Source of the DNA: a virus
DNA: 32,778 nt
Virus record (IMG/VR): IMGVR_UViG_3300021356_000087
Span: 1 to 32,778 of that record
Reading direction: 5' to 3' (one strand)
The position numbers and the translations under genes were made by a program. The notes below the pieces were generated by a model. The model had not been told where the DNA came from. It searched no databases and worked only from the letters and a program-made list of their open reading frames with translations. Below, in pieces: positions 15,441 through 24,656 of this stretch. Numbering within the stretch: position 1 is the first letter of the stretch; the number at the start of each line of letters is the position of its first letter.

Positions 15441-16283
15441 ATGAGTGAAATCAGAAGCGGCAACGAAAGTGGCTTAAATACTCCTAAAAGCTTTGGTGAA
15501 GATTGTCAAGATCTGTTCTTAGACGAAATTGCCGATGAGCTTACAGGAGCATGTATGATTCCTGTTAACCTTCCTAAGAAGGAGGTCTTAAACATTATAA
15601 AGCGAGCAGTTAAGTGGTTCTATAAGAACTATGAATATTCTGTTAAGGAAAACTATTATCACATTCCCAATAGCGTATTTAGCACTGACTATTTTAAAAC
15701 TCATAGAGCTTTACATTTACCACAAGCTGCAAGTGATGGATCAGGTATGGTCTTCTCTGTTTATGGTCTTTATGACTTAGCTAGTGGTTGGAACCAACCG
15801 GGAGGAGGCTTAGATTTAAGATTTGAAAGTGGATCTGACTTTGCATTAGAGAGAATGCTTTTCAGAAACGTATACGATGGCGATGGAGCTGCTAGAGGTG
15901 CAGAAGAATTGCAATACTATGTAATTAATCAATCTATGGTGGATCTATCTAGACAAATCATGGAGAATCCTATTTCGTTCCACTTCTCGCAATTGACAGG
16001 CGAACTTAAGTTTATGGGTGATACACCTAAAGGAGATGTTATACTTGAGGTTTATGAGACTATTCCTAATTGCGCGCTTTACTCAGATGAGATATTCTTT
16101 AGATATGTTGCGGCTAAAGTTAAGATTTCTCTAGGTTCTAAGCTTGGTATCTTTAAGTTTGCTTTACCCGGTAACGTGGAGTTTGATTATTCAGAGATAA
16201 AATCTATGGGAGATGAAGAGCTTGCAGCTGTTATAGAAGAAATAAAAGGAGATGAAGGTGTCGATTGGATGATGCACTCATAA
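15441..16283 (+). CDS. Putative neck/head-completion protein (gp13-like)
   Basis: It starts one base after the amidoligase-like stop. The 280-aa protein has an N-terminal helical segment NLPKKEVLNIIKRAVKWFY (43-61). A middle part carries aromatic, Gly-rich loops (VYGLYDLASGWNQPGGG). A C-terminal helix is followed by the string KISLGSKLGIFKFALPGNVEF. A similar layout (N-terminal helix with acidic loop, terminal helix before LPGG) is known to me from neck proteins of T4-like phages. It probably closes the head or joins it to the tail. The assignment is by pattern memory and neighbourhood, and I am not certain. Confidence 0.5.
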   Translation: MSEIRSGNESGLNTPKSFGEDCQDLFLDEIADELTGACMIPVNLPKKEVLNIIKRAVKWFYKNYEYSVKENYYHIPNSVFSTDYFKTHRALHLPQAASDGSGMVFSVYGLYDLASGWNQPGGGLDLRFESGSDFALERMLFRNVYDGDGAARGAEELQYYVINQSMVDLSRQIMENPISFHFSQLTGELKFMGDTPKGDVILEVYETIPNCALYSDEIFFRYVAAKVKISLGSKLGIFKFALPGNVEFDYSEIKSMGDEELAAVIEEIKGDEGVDWMMHS

Positions 16284-16312
16284 GCTAAATAAAAAAGTTG
16301 AATAGATACTAG

Positions 16313-16669
16313 ATGGAACTCTACATCAAGACAATAGGCGACCCTAATTTTGACCCGGTCAAAGTACAGAGCAATAGCGAGATAGCTCAGCTTATGACTC
16401 AAATAGAGACCATACTTTTTACAAATAAAAGAGAGGTTTTAGGAAAGCCACAGTTTGGATGTAACCTTGAAGATTTAGTCTATTCTCTTAATTATAATAA
16501 TAAGCAGATCAAAGAAACTATAGATGAGCAAATTGCAATGTTTTGTCCTCTTGCCCAAAAATATAACGTATCGGCTGAAGTCTCTTTTGTAAAAGGTACT
16601 GCAAGAGATATAGCTTACATAGATATAACTATAGATTCTAAATACCTATTACAGGTCTATATAAATTAA
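16313..16669 (+). CDS. Baseplate wedge protein gp25-like
   Basis: The 118-aa protein is of the GPW/gp25 family that forms the wedge core with gp6 and gp53 in T4 and P2-like tails. It carries TNKREVLGKPQFGCNLEDLVY at 38-58, with the family's typical Arg-Glu-x-x-Gly-x-Pro-x-(F/Y)-G core. Length is normal. The next gene is gp6-like, the same order as in T4 (25 then 6). The 29-base leader has no Shine-Dalgarno; it is AT-rich with AATAAAAAAG. The family call is firm. Confidence 0.88.
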   Translation: MELYIKTIGDPNFDPVKVQSNSEIAQLMTQIETILFTNKREVLGKPQFGCNLEDLVYSLNYNNKQIKETIDEQIAMFCPLAQKYNVSAEVSFVKGTARDIAYIDITIDSKYLLQVYIN

Positions 16670-16682
16670 ACATAACCATATA

Positions 16683-18524
16683 ATGGCTGAATTTAAATTT
16701 TTAGATACGACACGAGCAATAGCTTCTGACATTGTGGCAGATGCTAGGACTTATATAAGTCGTGTTTATGGTAGAGCAAATACTCTATTTACTACAGCTT
16801 CTCCCTTCTCACAAATATTAGAGGTTATGTCTGAGATAGGAGAATTCTTAATGTTCTACGTTGAGGATGCAACAGTAGAGCAAAACATTTACACTGCTCA
16901 ACAACCTGAGTCTATTTATGGACTATCTAGACTTGCAGGCCATGACCCAACTCGTGGTTTTGCAGCTTTCGGTGAGATTACATTTAGATGGGCAGCTGGG
17001 GTTGATCTAAGCAAAGTTGTTGGAGATGCTATCAACATACCTGCAAATACTAAGATAAAATTCGATCTTAATGGGTTGACCTATATGCTTAGAACTAATA
17101 AAGATCAGTTTAGAATAGAAAAATCTAACAATAGCACCTTTACTTGTTCTATTATACAAGGTGAAATAGAATCTCAAACAGTAACTGGAACGGGTGAAAA
17201 GCTACAATCTTTTAATATTCAAACCGGAGGATTGACCGACCATAACTTAGTTTCAGTATCTGTAAACGGAGAGCTATGGACTAAGTTTAATTCTCTATAT
17301 GAGATGTTACCCTCGGACAAAGGCTACATCGTTAAAACGGGTATCGGCGGAGGCCTCGACGTTTACTTCGGAAATGGTAACTTTGGTATGATGCCAGTTT
17401 CTGGTTCTTCTATTGAAATAGAATATATTAAGCACGATGGCGCAAAGGGTAACTTAGACGATTCAACAGACCTCACCTTTAAATGGGTTGATGAAGGATC
17501 TGACGCTTTAGGTAATTCTTATGACCTAAATAAGTTTTTACAGGCTAACGTTACTTCTTCTCCTAAAATGGGAGCTGACAGAGAATCAACTGAATTTACC
17601 AAGTTAATTGCTCCAATGGCATCTAAAAGTTTTGTCTTGGCAACACCCGATCACTATGAGTATTTCTTAGGTAGATATGGTATTTTCTCTTATATTGATG
17701 CATATAATACAGTTGATGACCAATACATTGACGACGATAACGTTATTTACATATTTGCAATTCCAGATGTTAAGCGAAAGTTGGCTAAAAATTTAGATTA
17801 CTTCTCATTGCCCATTAACGAAATGTTCTTTGATGCCAATGAATATAGTGCAATGGCTGGTGTTTTACAAGAATCTGGTCAACAAATGGTTACTACAGAA
17901 GTTAAGTTTGTAGAGCCTAAAGCTAGATATTATTCTATGGATATTTCTGTTAGATATTTTGAGGGCTTTAGAAAAGAAGACATATTCAATGACATAAGAG
18001 ATGTTGTATCTAACTACTTGTTGAACGTTACAAGAAGAGATAAGTTACCAAAGTCTGATATCATTTATATTTTAGAAGAAGTTGAAGGCGTAGATGCAGT
18101 TAACGTTACTTTTGTTTCTGAAACCGAAGAAACTGCAAGAAGATTAGGTTACTATGAGTCTGTAACCACTCAAGTTGTACCTCAACAGCCTATTGTTTTA
18201 GAAGATATAGGTAATGGTAAACAAAAATTTGTCTTCTTTAAGAAGGTTCAAGAAACCGAATTAGTTAACATTAACATGAACGACCCTATTCCTGCAGACG
18301 TTGCAGGCTTAGACGAATATGGTGATATTATTATGGAAAAAGAAGAGGTTGCTGTCTTTAGAGGAGGTTGGCTAGATAGAGACGGTCAACTTGTTAAAGA
18401 CATTCCTTCTATTAATGAAGACGCCGCTCTGACCGTTACTTTTGACGAAACCCCGGTACCTAGAACTGTTTACACTAGACTTCAAGCCGGAGATAGAAAA
18501 TCAATAGTTAGAAGATCCTCATGA
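16683..18524 (+). CDS. Baseplate wedge protein gp6-like (baseplate J family)
   Basis: The 613-aa protein resembles T4 gp6/P2 gpJ-type wedge proteins. There are helical N-terminal segments, then a beta-rich middle with INIPANTKIKFDLNG, then GIGGGLDVYFGNGNFG. Near residues 430-480 is an alpha/beta domain with DKLPKSDIIYILEEVEGVDAV. In the family, gp6 dimerises to link wedges into the baseplate ring. Its position right after gp25 supports this. The C-terminal 100 residues or so are an acidic/aromatic extension. The final bases overlap the next start by ATGA. Confidence 0.83.
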   Translation: MAEFKFLDTTRAIASDIVADARTYISRVYGRANTLFTTASPFSQILEVMSEIGEFLMFYVEDATVEQNIYTAQQPESIYGLSRLAGHDPTRGFAAFGEITFRWAAGVDLSKVVGDAINIPANTKIKFDLNGLTYMLRTNKDQFRIEKSNNSTFTCSIIQGEIESQTVTGTGEKLQSFNIQTGGLTDHNLVSVSVNGELWTKFNSLYEMLPSDKGYIVKTGIGGGLDVYFGNGNFGMMPVSGSSIEIEYIKHDGAKGNLDDSTDLTFKWVDEGSDALGNSYDLNKFLQANVTSSPKMGADRESTEFTKLIAPMASKSFVLATPDHYEYFLGRYGIFSYIDAYNTVDDQYIDDDNVIYIFAIPDVKRKLAKNLDYFSLPINEMFFDANEYSAMAGVLQESGQQMVTTEVKFVEPKARYYSMDISVRYFEGFRKEDIFNDIRDVVSNYLLNVTRRDKLPKSDIIYILEEVEGVDAVNVTFVSETEETARRLGYYESVTTQVVPQQPIVLEDIGNGKQKFVFFKKVQETELVNINMNDPIPADVAGLDEYGDIIMEKEEVAVFRGGWLDRDGQLVKDIPSINEDAALTVTFDETPVPRTVYTRLQAGDRKSIVRRSS

Positions 18525-18790
18525 ACTTATTTCAAGATTTATTTAAGTACAAGCTAGAAAGGCTTTATGATTATAAGAAGACCAGAAAGGATAATAGGCT
18601 TAATTTAGGTTATGACTATAAAGATAGACTATTAAATGATAACATTTCTCAACACTTACAAAGAAACGATATAATTCAAACGTTTCTTTTGTTTATGAAT
18701 GATTACTTCTATAGAGTAATAGGTTCTATAAAGAATTTACAAGGGTATAAAAATTATACCATTAAAAAAGACGATACTAAAATACGATAA
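18521..18790 (+). CDS. Small wedge-associated protein, 89 aa
   Basis: It overlaps gp6-like by ATGA and the gp7-like start by TAATG, so it is translationally locked between the two. The protein is Lys/Asp/Tyr-rich with a helical middle (DIIQTFLLFMNDYFYRVIGS) and no known motif. It may be a small adaptor in the wedge. No T4 counterpart of this size sits at this exact place (T4 has 6 then 7), so it is a local feature. Confidence 0.72.
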   Translation: MNLFQDLFKYKLERLYDYKKTRKDNRLNLGYDYKDRLLNDNISQHLQRNDIIQTFLLFMNDYFYRVIGSIKNLQGYKNYTIKKDDTKIR

Positions 18791-21700
18791 TGTTTCAGAA
18801 GCTACGTTTCTTTAGAGGTACTGAGCACGATCTTAATTTAGTGCAAGATACTGATGGCATTTACAGAGGTACAGTTCACATGGATCCTGTTTCTACGGGT
18901 CTTTATGAAACTGTAAACTTATTTGTAATGGAAGAAGTTGAGAAGGATAATCAAGTTTGGTTAAATTATCCAACTTCAAACTCTCCATTCGGTAGCACAC
19001 TAAATTTTAAGTGGCTTAATGACTTTGATACGTCAGATGATATTATCATGTATGGTACTAAGTTAGAAGAGGGTGTCGTAAAAATAGACGTTAAGAAAGA
19101 ACAAGAATTTGATCTGATTGATATCATTGATAATAATTCATTAGAAACCTATTTCGATATAAGCGTTGCTCTTGACGATGGTCTTAATTTTTGTTTAAAC
19201 TATCCTAATGATGGATTTCCAAATGATTGTGTGTTTGCCCCCGAATTAACCTTAAAGAGAGGCTTTACCTATATTTTTGATCAAAGTGACGTAAGCAATT
19301 ATTTTACAGCTTATAACGTTCCGTTCACTCTAACTTTTTCTGAAACACCTGGAGGAGAAAATAACGGTATAGTTGCAGATTCATATACAGACGGGGTAGA
19401 ATATTCTGGAACTCCGGGTACAAATGGTACTGTAACATTTAATGTACCTCTTGATGCTCCGGATACTCTTTACTATTTTTCTCCAGCCGGTGTTATTTTT
19501 AACGAACCTATGGGTAATATAATCAACATTGTTGATGCTGACACAGATTTTGACGATGATGGATTCAAGGAAATAGAAAACCTAAATAATTCTGCAATAG
19601 CGATTAACATAGCCTTAATGTCTTTCGATGAAGGAAGACACCATCGTACACTTCAAATATACGAAAAAGATTCCATATCTGAAAATATTGTTGCTGAAAT
19701 TAAATTTTACGGTGAAGTAGAAGGAGAAGATGAAAGGTTAAAAGTTATGCTCAATAACCTTGGAGCTAGGTTGGAAGAAACAGACTTTTTATTGTTTAAG
19801 GACCATGATATTACTGAAATGGCGCCTGACTTTATTCTTTTAAATCAAAAGAGAAAGGAGTTACTTTTAGAGCTACATGATATTAAGCCATTCGTAGGAA
19901 CCTATAAGGCAATACTTAATGCTATCGATTTCTTCGGCTACAACAATATTACACTGAAGGAATATTGGATGAATATCGACGATACTAGTGATCGTTTCGG
20001 TAAGTTAAAAGCAATTCCAGTTCCTAACTCGTCAACATATGGAGAGCTACAGAGAAAGATGATGTCGATCAAGGTGCCTTCGAGCACTCTTAAGAAGACA
20101 AGCCGTTTTAGCTTAGTATATAAGATAAATGTACCTAACGGAGAGTTTGACTACTGGGATATTCCAGAAGTTGATGAGGTGTTTGACTTTACGCCCGAAG
20201 AAGTTCTTATAAAGTTATACGGCTTGAAGGACAAGTTGCAAAGAGAGTACTTGCCATTAAACGCCAAGATAGTTGACATTACTGGAGAAGGAGACTTCTT
20301 TGCTCAAAAGAGTATGAACTTTTGGAACAACCAAAATGGCATTGCTTTATTTACAGAGGGTCACGATATCAAATTCGATGTGTTACCTAAAGATAGAAAT
20401 TTATACATCGAAGACTTTGCTCTTATTCTAAAGAACATATACGATGAGGACGATATCACACTAGCCGACGATTATAACGATCTGCTAAATCTAGATTTTA
20501 ATCAATATGGTGAATTAAGCGGAGATATAAGAGATGCTAACGGAGAAGTTGTTACTCAAGGACAAAGATCGATATTGAGAGACCAATATTTTGAGTTCTA
20601 TGAAAATTATTTTCAAGGTCCTTTAGATACATTTAACCAAGATATTCCAGTTGGATGTCCAATAACTCTAGACGGAACCGAAACGTTTACTTATACATGG
20701 GATGATGCTGAGTTTAATTGGAACGATGCGATGGACTCTAATCAAAATTTAGGTGTAACTTGGAAAGATTGGTGGAAGCGTTGGGTTTACGAGATCGAAT
20801 GGGTAATTACAGGTCCTCGTGAATATTCTGAATCATTTAGAGGTCCGATAGATGACTTCTTAGTATTCCCTATGGCATTACCATATGAGGGTCAGTATAG
20901 TGTTGAGATGAGAACTTATGATCTATTCGGCCACAGATCCTATGAGCATAGAGAAAATACTATTGATGTTAAACTTAAAGATGTTGAGATTTATGGACTC
21001 TATAAGTGGATGGAGACAATGCAATGGAGAGATACTGATACCGATTGGAATTCCACTGGTGGAGTTTGGTCTATGCCATTGAATAATACTCAATACACTG
21101 AGGACATTCTATCTACTTTCTATCTGTCAATGGATAGAGCCAACTACTTGCATGATGAGTCGCATAGCATTAACACCTCTATGGTCAAAAGATACTTGGA
21201 CATTTATTCTGAAACTGGCTTTTCTGAAACAGCTGGACCATATCAATGGAATAACTGTGAGTTTAGATGGAACGATGGTCAACATAATTGGTGGGATGCC
21301 ACAGTAGTTGGAATGGATCTAACAGCCTCGTTTAAAATACTTGGCTTATCGGCTACTGAGACGTTGACAGTTGAGCATACTGACCCAAGTACCGGTGAGA
21401 CAAAAGTTGGAACATTTACACCTACTGTTTCTCCAGCTAGCCCTAATTCTTTAGCAGATTGGCAACAACTTGCTGATGAATTGAATGCATCTGAAGACGA
21501 GGTTATAAGTAAGTTTAATTACAACATCATATATGTAGACTATGACGGCGATGGCACTACTGATTCCACAGGCGAGTGGATTCCAGTAGATGGAGACGAA
21601 GACGGTCAAGTAGCAGATGGTGGAGGGCCAGCAATAGATGACACTGATGATATACCCCTTCAAAATATATTAGCTGCTAATATACTTGCAGTAGGTAAAA

Positions 21701-22083
21701 ACTATTCAAGATATAATGACTTCGATGATGTCTATGTAGTTGATACTAACGATCAGGTGTTGGATGGAAAAGTAAGAGGTAAATTACATTGTATTCACCA
21801 TAATCCTACATTTGATAATGTAAGAGTCTTTAGAGATTTTGCAGAAGTAGAAAGGTCAACTCACTTAACTATTTCGGCCGATGTTACCAAGATGGCTGGA
21901 ATCAAGAATCAAAAGTGGACAATTTCTAATTCTATAAGCTCTGAAGCGAATGATATATACTATGATGATATGTGGTTAACATACATCTTCCAATATCCAG
22001 GATATTACACAATAAGACTAGATGTGGAAGATACAAATGGTAACGTAAACTCTATCGAAAGAAATATGCTAAAAGTAAAATAA
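18790..22083 (+). CDS. Large baseplate wedge protein (gp7-like) with inserted beta domain and PKD-like domains
   Basis: The 1097-aa protein follows gp25, gp6 and the small ORF, in the place where T4 has gp7 (1032 aa). Residues about 320-520 match tail-protein-I/gp7-type features (FKDHDITEMAPDFI, PFVGTYKAILNAIDFFGY). Residues about 125-250 hold an inserted beta domain with LTLKRGFTYIFDQSD, YSGTPGTNGTVTFNV and TLYYFSPAG. This resembles a cupredoxin-like module common in marine phage structural proteins. Further on, three W-x6-W motifs occur (W637/W644, W746/W753, W820/W827). PKD-like domains lie at about 660-715 and at the C terminus (about 1030-1097). It is modular and probably surface exposed. 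The gp7 link is by order and partial pattern. Confidence 0.7.
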   Translation: MFQKLRFFRGTEHDLNLVQDTDGIYRGTVHMDPVSTGLYETVNLFVMEEVEKDNQVWLNYPTSNSPFGSTLNFKWLNDFDTSDDIIMYGTKLEEGVVKIDVKKEQEFDLIDIIDNNSLETYFDISVALDDGLNFCLNYPNDGFPNDCVFAPELTLKRGFTYIFDQSDVSNYFTAYNVPFTLTFSETPGGENNGIVADSYTDGVEYSGTPGTNGTVTFNVPLDAPDTLYYFSPAGVIFNEPMGNIINIVDADTDFDDDGFKEIENLNNSAIAINIALMSFDEGRHHRTLQIYEKDSISENIVAEIKFYGEVEGEDERLKVMLNNLGARLEETDFLLFKDHDITEMAPDFILLNQKRKELLLELHDIKPFVGTYKAILNAIDFFGYNNITLKEYWMNIDDTSDRFGKLKAIPVPNSSTYGELQRKMMSIKVPSSTLKKTSRFSLVYKINVPNGEFDYWDIPEVDEVFDFTPEEVLIKLYGLKDKLQREYLPLNAKIVDITGEGDFFAQKSMNFWNNQNGIALFTEGHDIKFDVLPKDRNLYIEDFALILKNIYDEDDITLADDYNDLLNLDFNQYGELSGDIRDANGEVVTQGQRSILRDQYFEFYENYFQGPLDTFNQDIPVGCPITLDGTETFTYTWDDAEFNWNDAMDSNQNLGVTWKDWWKRWVYEIEWVITGPREYSESFRGPIDDFLVFPMALPYEGQYSVEMRTYDLFGHRSYEHRENTIDVKLKDVEIYGLYKWMETMQWRDTDTDWNSTGGVWSMPLNNTQYTEDILSTFYLSMDRANYLHDESHSINTSMVKRYLDIYSETGFSETAGPYQWNNCEFRWNDGQHNWWDATVVGMDLTASFKILGLSATETLTVEHTDPSTGETKVGTFTPTVSPASPNSLADWQQLADELNASEDEVISKFNYNIIYVDYDGDGTTDSTGEWIPVDGDEDGQVADGGGPAIDDTDDIPLQNILAANILAVGKNYSRYNDFDDVYVVDTNDQVLDGKVRGKLHCIHHNPTFDNVRVFRDFAEVERSTHLTISADVTKMAGIKNQKWTISNSISSEANDIYYDDMWLTYIFQYPGYYTIRLDVEDTNGNVNSIERNMLKVK

Positions 22084-22091
22084 CGTAAAAA

Positions 22092-22661
22092 ATGGCTAAC
22101 ATTACTGAAATTTTAGGAACTGATTCCTTATCTTCGTCTAGAATTACTATTAACGGTAATTTCTCCTCGTTGAACAATGAGTTGGCGGATATTTCCACAT
22201 TACTAGACACTACAACTTCTACTATTGCGGGTATGTCTTCTGTTCAGACCGAAACTATTACTGTTCAAGATGGCGGTACACTTATTGCAAGTGCTAATGC
22301 AAATGTATTCCAAATTGGAGTAAGTTCAGAATTTGATAAAGAAGTTTCTTTGGGAGGTAGATTACTCAAGAACGGTGTTTTAGGTACAGCAGCTGCTCCT
22401 ATCAATACTGTATCAAACACATTAGATCCAGCAACTGAAGAATATACTACATACCTTATCAATGCAAATGCTGCTTTACCAGCTGGTTTAGAGGGTCAAG
22501 AGATTACTATTGTAAACGAAAGCGTAGGACCTATAAGCATATCGGGGTCATTAGGAGCAACTTCCATTATACTTGACAATACTAACTCCAACGTAACTTT
22601 AAGATATGTTGGTAGTAAGTGGTATGTAATCTCTCACGTAGGAGCAACAATCGTACTTTAA
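22092..22661 (+). CDS. Small fibre/whisker-like protein, 189 aa
   Basis: The N terminus ITEILGTDSLSSSRITINGN followed by FSSLNNELADIS is a short helical trimerisation-type segment of a kind often seen in small phage fibre or whisker proteins. A Ser/Thr/Ile/Val-rich beta region fills the rest. It ends in a beta domain with WYVISHVGAT. There is no catalytic motif. It lies 8 bases after the gp7-like gene, in the region where T4 encodes fibre and whisker genes. Fibre or decoration role is inferred; the exact role is unknown. Confidence 0.6.
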   Translation: MANITEILGTDSLSSSRITINGNFSSLNNELADISTLLDTTTSTIAGMSSVQTETITVQDGGTLIASANANVFQIGVSSEFDKEVSLGGRLLKNGVLGTAAAPINTVSNTLDPATEEYTTYLINANAALPAGLEGQEITIVNESVGPISISGSLGATSIILDNTNSNVTLRYVGSKWYVISHVGATIVL

Positions 22662-22676
22662 TCAAAACTAACTTAA

Positions 22677-24656
22677 ATGGCTACATCTCTAATTAGGATA
22701 CCTCAGCCACAGGGTGGCACTATGTATGCTTTTGCTTCAGCGGCAAAGGATATAACTCGTGCATTTAACAACCCAGATATTAAGTTTGAGTTTAGCAAAT
22801 TTGCGCTTTTAGATTTACCAGATTTTACAACGCCAGTTAATGGTTTAAACACCATCAACTTAACAAATCAAACCGAAGCTTCAGGCAATCAATACTTAGC
22901 TGATAGCGAAGCTAATGTTGAGTTTGCTCAATCATTTCAAAGTTATGTTCTTAACCTAGAAGAACTTTTATTACAGGATGATGACCACGATCCAGTTCTT
23001 CTACAGTCAGATGCTGAGAAAATTCTTTTTAAGTGGTTATCAGGTTTAGGAGCTATTAGGTTTAAGACTAGTGATTCTTCCGAATCTACATCAGGCACAC
23101 ATTATACTGAAGCTCTCGATGCAACAGGAACGGGATTAGACTATGAAAGAGTAGTTAAGTATTTAGGTTCTATAGATGCAGAGAACGATATAGCATATAA
23201 GGGTAACACATACCATGAAGTGTATATCAACGTACCTTCTGCAGTAGGTAACACTCCTACGGTTCTTTTTAGTCCTGCTAACTACAATACAACTGCTACT
23301 AAAGTTTATTCTGATAATAAACTTTCAGGTAGAGGAGGTCAAACCCACCCTGATCCAAACTTAACTTTAGACGCTATAGTTGATGTTGGATCAAACGCAG
23401 GAGGACCTTACTATGATATAAATTCAAATGCAACTGATAGTGTTCAAATTGATTTCGAACCTTTATCGTATCATGGTATTGCTAGCGATACTAAAGTAAG
23501 CACCTTAAATGACTTTTCAAAGAAGGGCCAAGACTTTAGATTTAATGCAGTTTTAGTATACTATGACCTATTTAGTGTTTCTACTCCCGTAAATAGAGCA
23601 ACAAACCTATATGGCTTGTTAATTTTAGATAACATAGGTGGAAACTTTGGAGTAGGTTCAAAAATTCATGAGCAACTTAAGTTTAAGCCGAATGAAGTTA
23701 CAGGCCTTAACGGTAATGCCTTCTCATTAAAGCTAAACCTAAAATTCAATACTTCTCTTGATAATGTAGGTGTTGAGACAAATATCAATGACTTTACTAC
23801 GTTCTCAATGGACTTGTTCTTGGATACTACAACTGCCCTTGAACATGCCACTGATTTGCTATTGAGAGCAAACGATCTTTACGGTGGTTTAGCAAATAGA
23901 TTGGAAGAATTAGAAAGAATAGTTTTAGCTGGAGAAGAAAGAGATGAGATGGTTCAAAGATTAGAGGATCTTGAGACTAGTTTCAACAATGCTTCTGTAG
24001 CTTTACAAGATTCTGACTCTTTACTTCAATTAATTACTAAAGCTCACAGTAAGCTCAACTCTTTAATTGACGGTACTGTTCCGGTTGAGTTACAATACAA
24101 CACGGACGTTATATTTAACGGCTTAGGCACCGAAGTAGACAAAAGTGTTCCAAATAGAATTAAGGTCAATAACACAGTTCAGGGCTATCATAATAATCCC
24201 GTATTTAAGTGGGATATTAACGCCGGAGAAAGAGTAGGTGGAGTTTTAGGTGGAACTAATACGTTTAATCCAAGTGGGGCAGACGGAGGTTCGGCTCTAT
24301 TTGGCATATGGTCTAAGCTAAAACCATTCACAAATAGAATTAGTTTAATAGATAAAACTTCTGGAAATCCAAGTAGTTTGGGAGGAGAAGAGACGCCTAC
24401 GTTAGCGGGAGACCTAAATATATACATAGATGATGGACGAGTAGCTTGGAAAGAGGGTCAAACTGTTAAGATTTCGTTTGAAACTATAAATGTTTCAGAG
24501 AGCGACATCTATATCAGAACCGGTTCAGCTAGCGACTTTGATAAAATAGTTGGAAGTGTTATTAGACCTTCTGACCTATTATCAAACAAGCCTTATTTTG
24601 AGGTAGTCTGCATCGACCCAGTAAATTATATCTTTGAAGTAGACATTTTAAGATGA
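22677..24656 (+). CDS. Large structural protein, 659 aa, fibre or baseplate
   Basis: The N-terminal half is mixed alpha/beta with acidic Asp-rich loops (LLLQDDDHDP). A coiled-coil-like segment lies at about residues 400-460 (ANRLEELERIVLAGEER, then QRLEDLETSFNNASV). The rest is beta-rich (EGQTVKISFETINVSESDIYI) with Gly/Asn-rich loops. The start is SD-less with AATCAAAACTAACTTAA before the ATG. The next gene overlaps by 4 bases (ATGA). No family was recognised. The context suggests a fibre or peripheral baseplate protein, with coiled-coil-mediated trimerisation. Confidence 0.58.
   Translation: MATSLIRIPQPQGGTMYAFASAAKDITRAFNNPDIKFEFSKFALLDLPDFTTPVNGLNTINLTNQTEASGNQYLADSEANVEFAQSFQSYVLNLEELLLQDDDHDPVLLQSDAEKILFKWLSGLGAIRFKTSDSSESTSGTHYTEALDATGTGLDYERVVKYLGSIDAENDIAYKGNTYHEVYINVPSAVGNTPTVLFSPANYNTTATKVYSDNKLSGRGGQTHPDPNLTLDAIVDVGSNAGGPYYDINSNATDSVQIDFEPLSYHGIASDTKVSTLNDFSKKGQDFRFNAVLVYYDLFSVSTPVNRATNLYGLLILDNIGGNFGVGSKIHEQLKFKPNEVTGLNGNAFSLKLNLKFNTSLDNVGVETNINDFTTFSMDLFLDTTTALEHATDLLLRANDLYGGLANRLEELERIVLAGEERDEMVQRLEDLETSFNNASVALQDSDSLLQLITKAHSKLNSLIDGTVPVELQYNTDVIFNGLGTEVDKSVPNRIKVNNTVQGYHNNPVFKWDINAGERVGGVLGGTNTFNPSGADGGSALFGIWSKLKPFTNRISLIDKTSGNPSSLGGEETPTLAGDLNIYIDDGRVAWKEGQTVKISFETINVSESDIYIRTGSASDFDKIVGSVIRPSDLLSNKPYFEVVCIDPVNYIFEVDILR

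Noticed and set aside
15441-16283. Lysozyme or endolysin for the neck-like gene
   Set aside because: No catalytic Glu/Asp/Thr pattern or cell-wall binding motif is visible. The end pattern fits a head-tail connector type better.
21952-21960. GATATATAC inside the gp7-like gene as an internal promoter
   Set aside because: It encodes part of the protein (NDIYYD) and is expected by chance in AT-rich sequence. Position about 130 bases before the next gene is noted but not enough.
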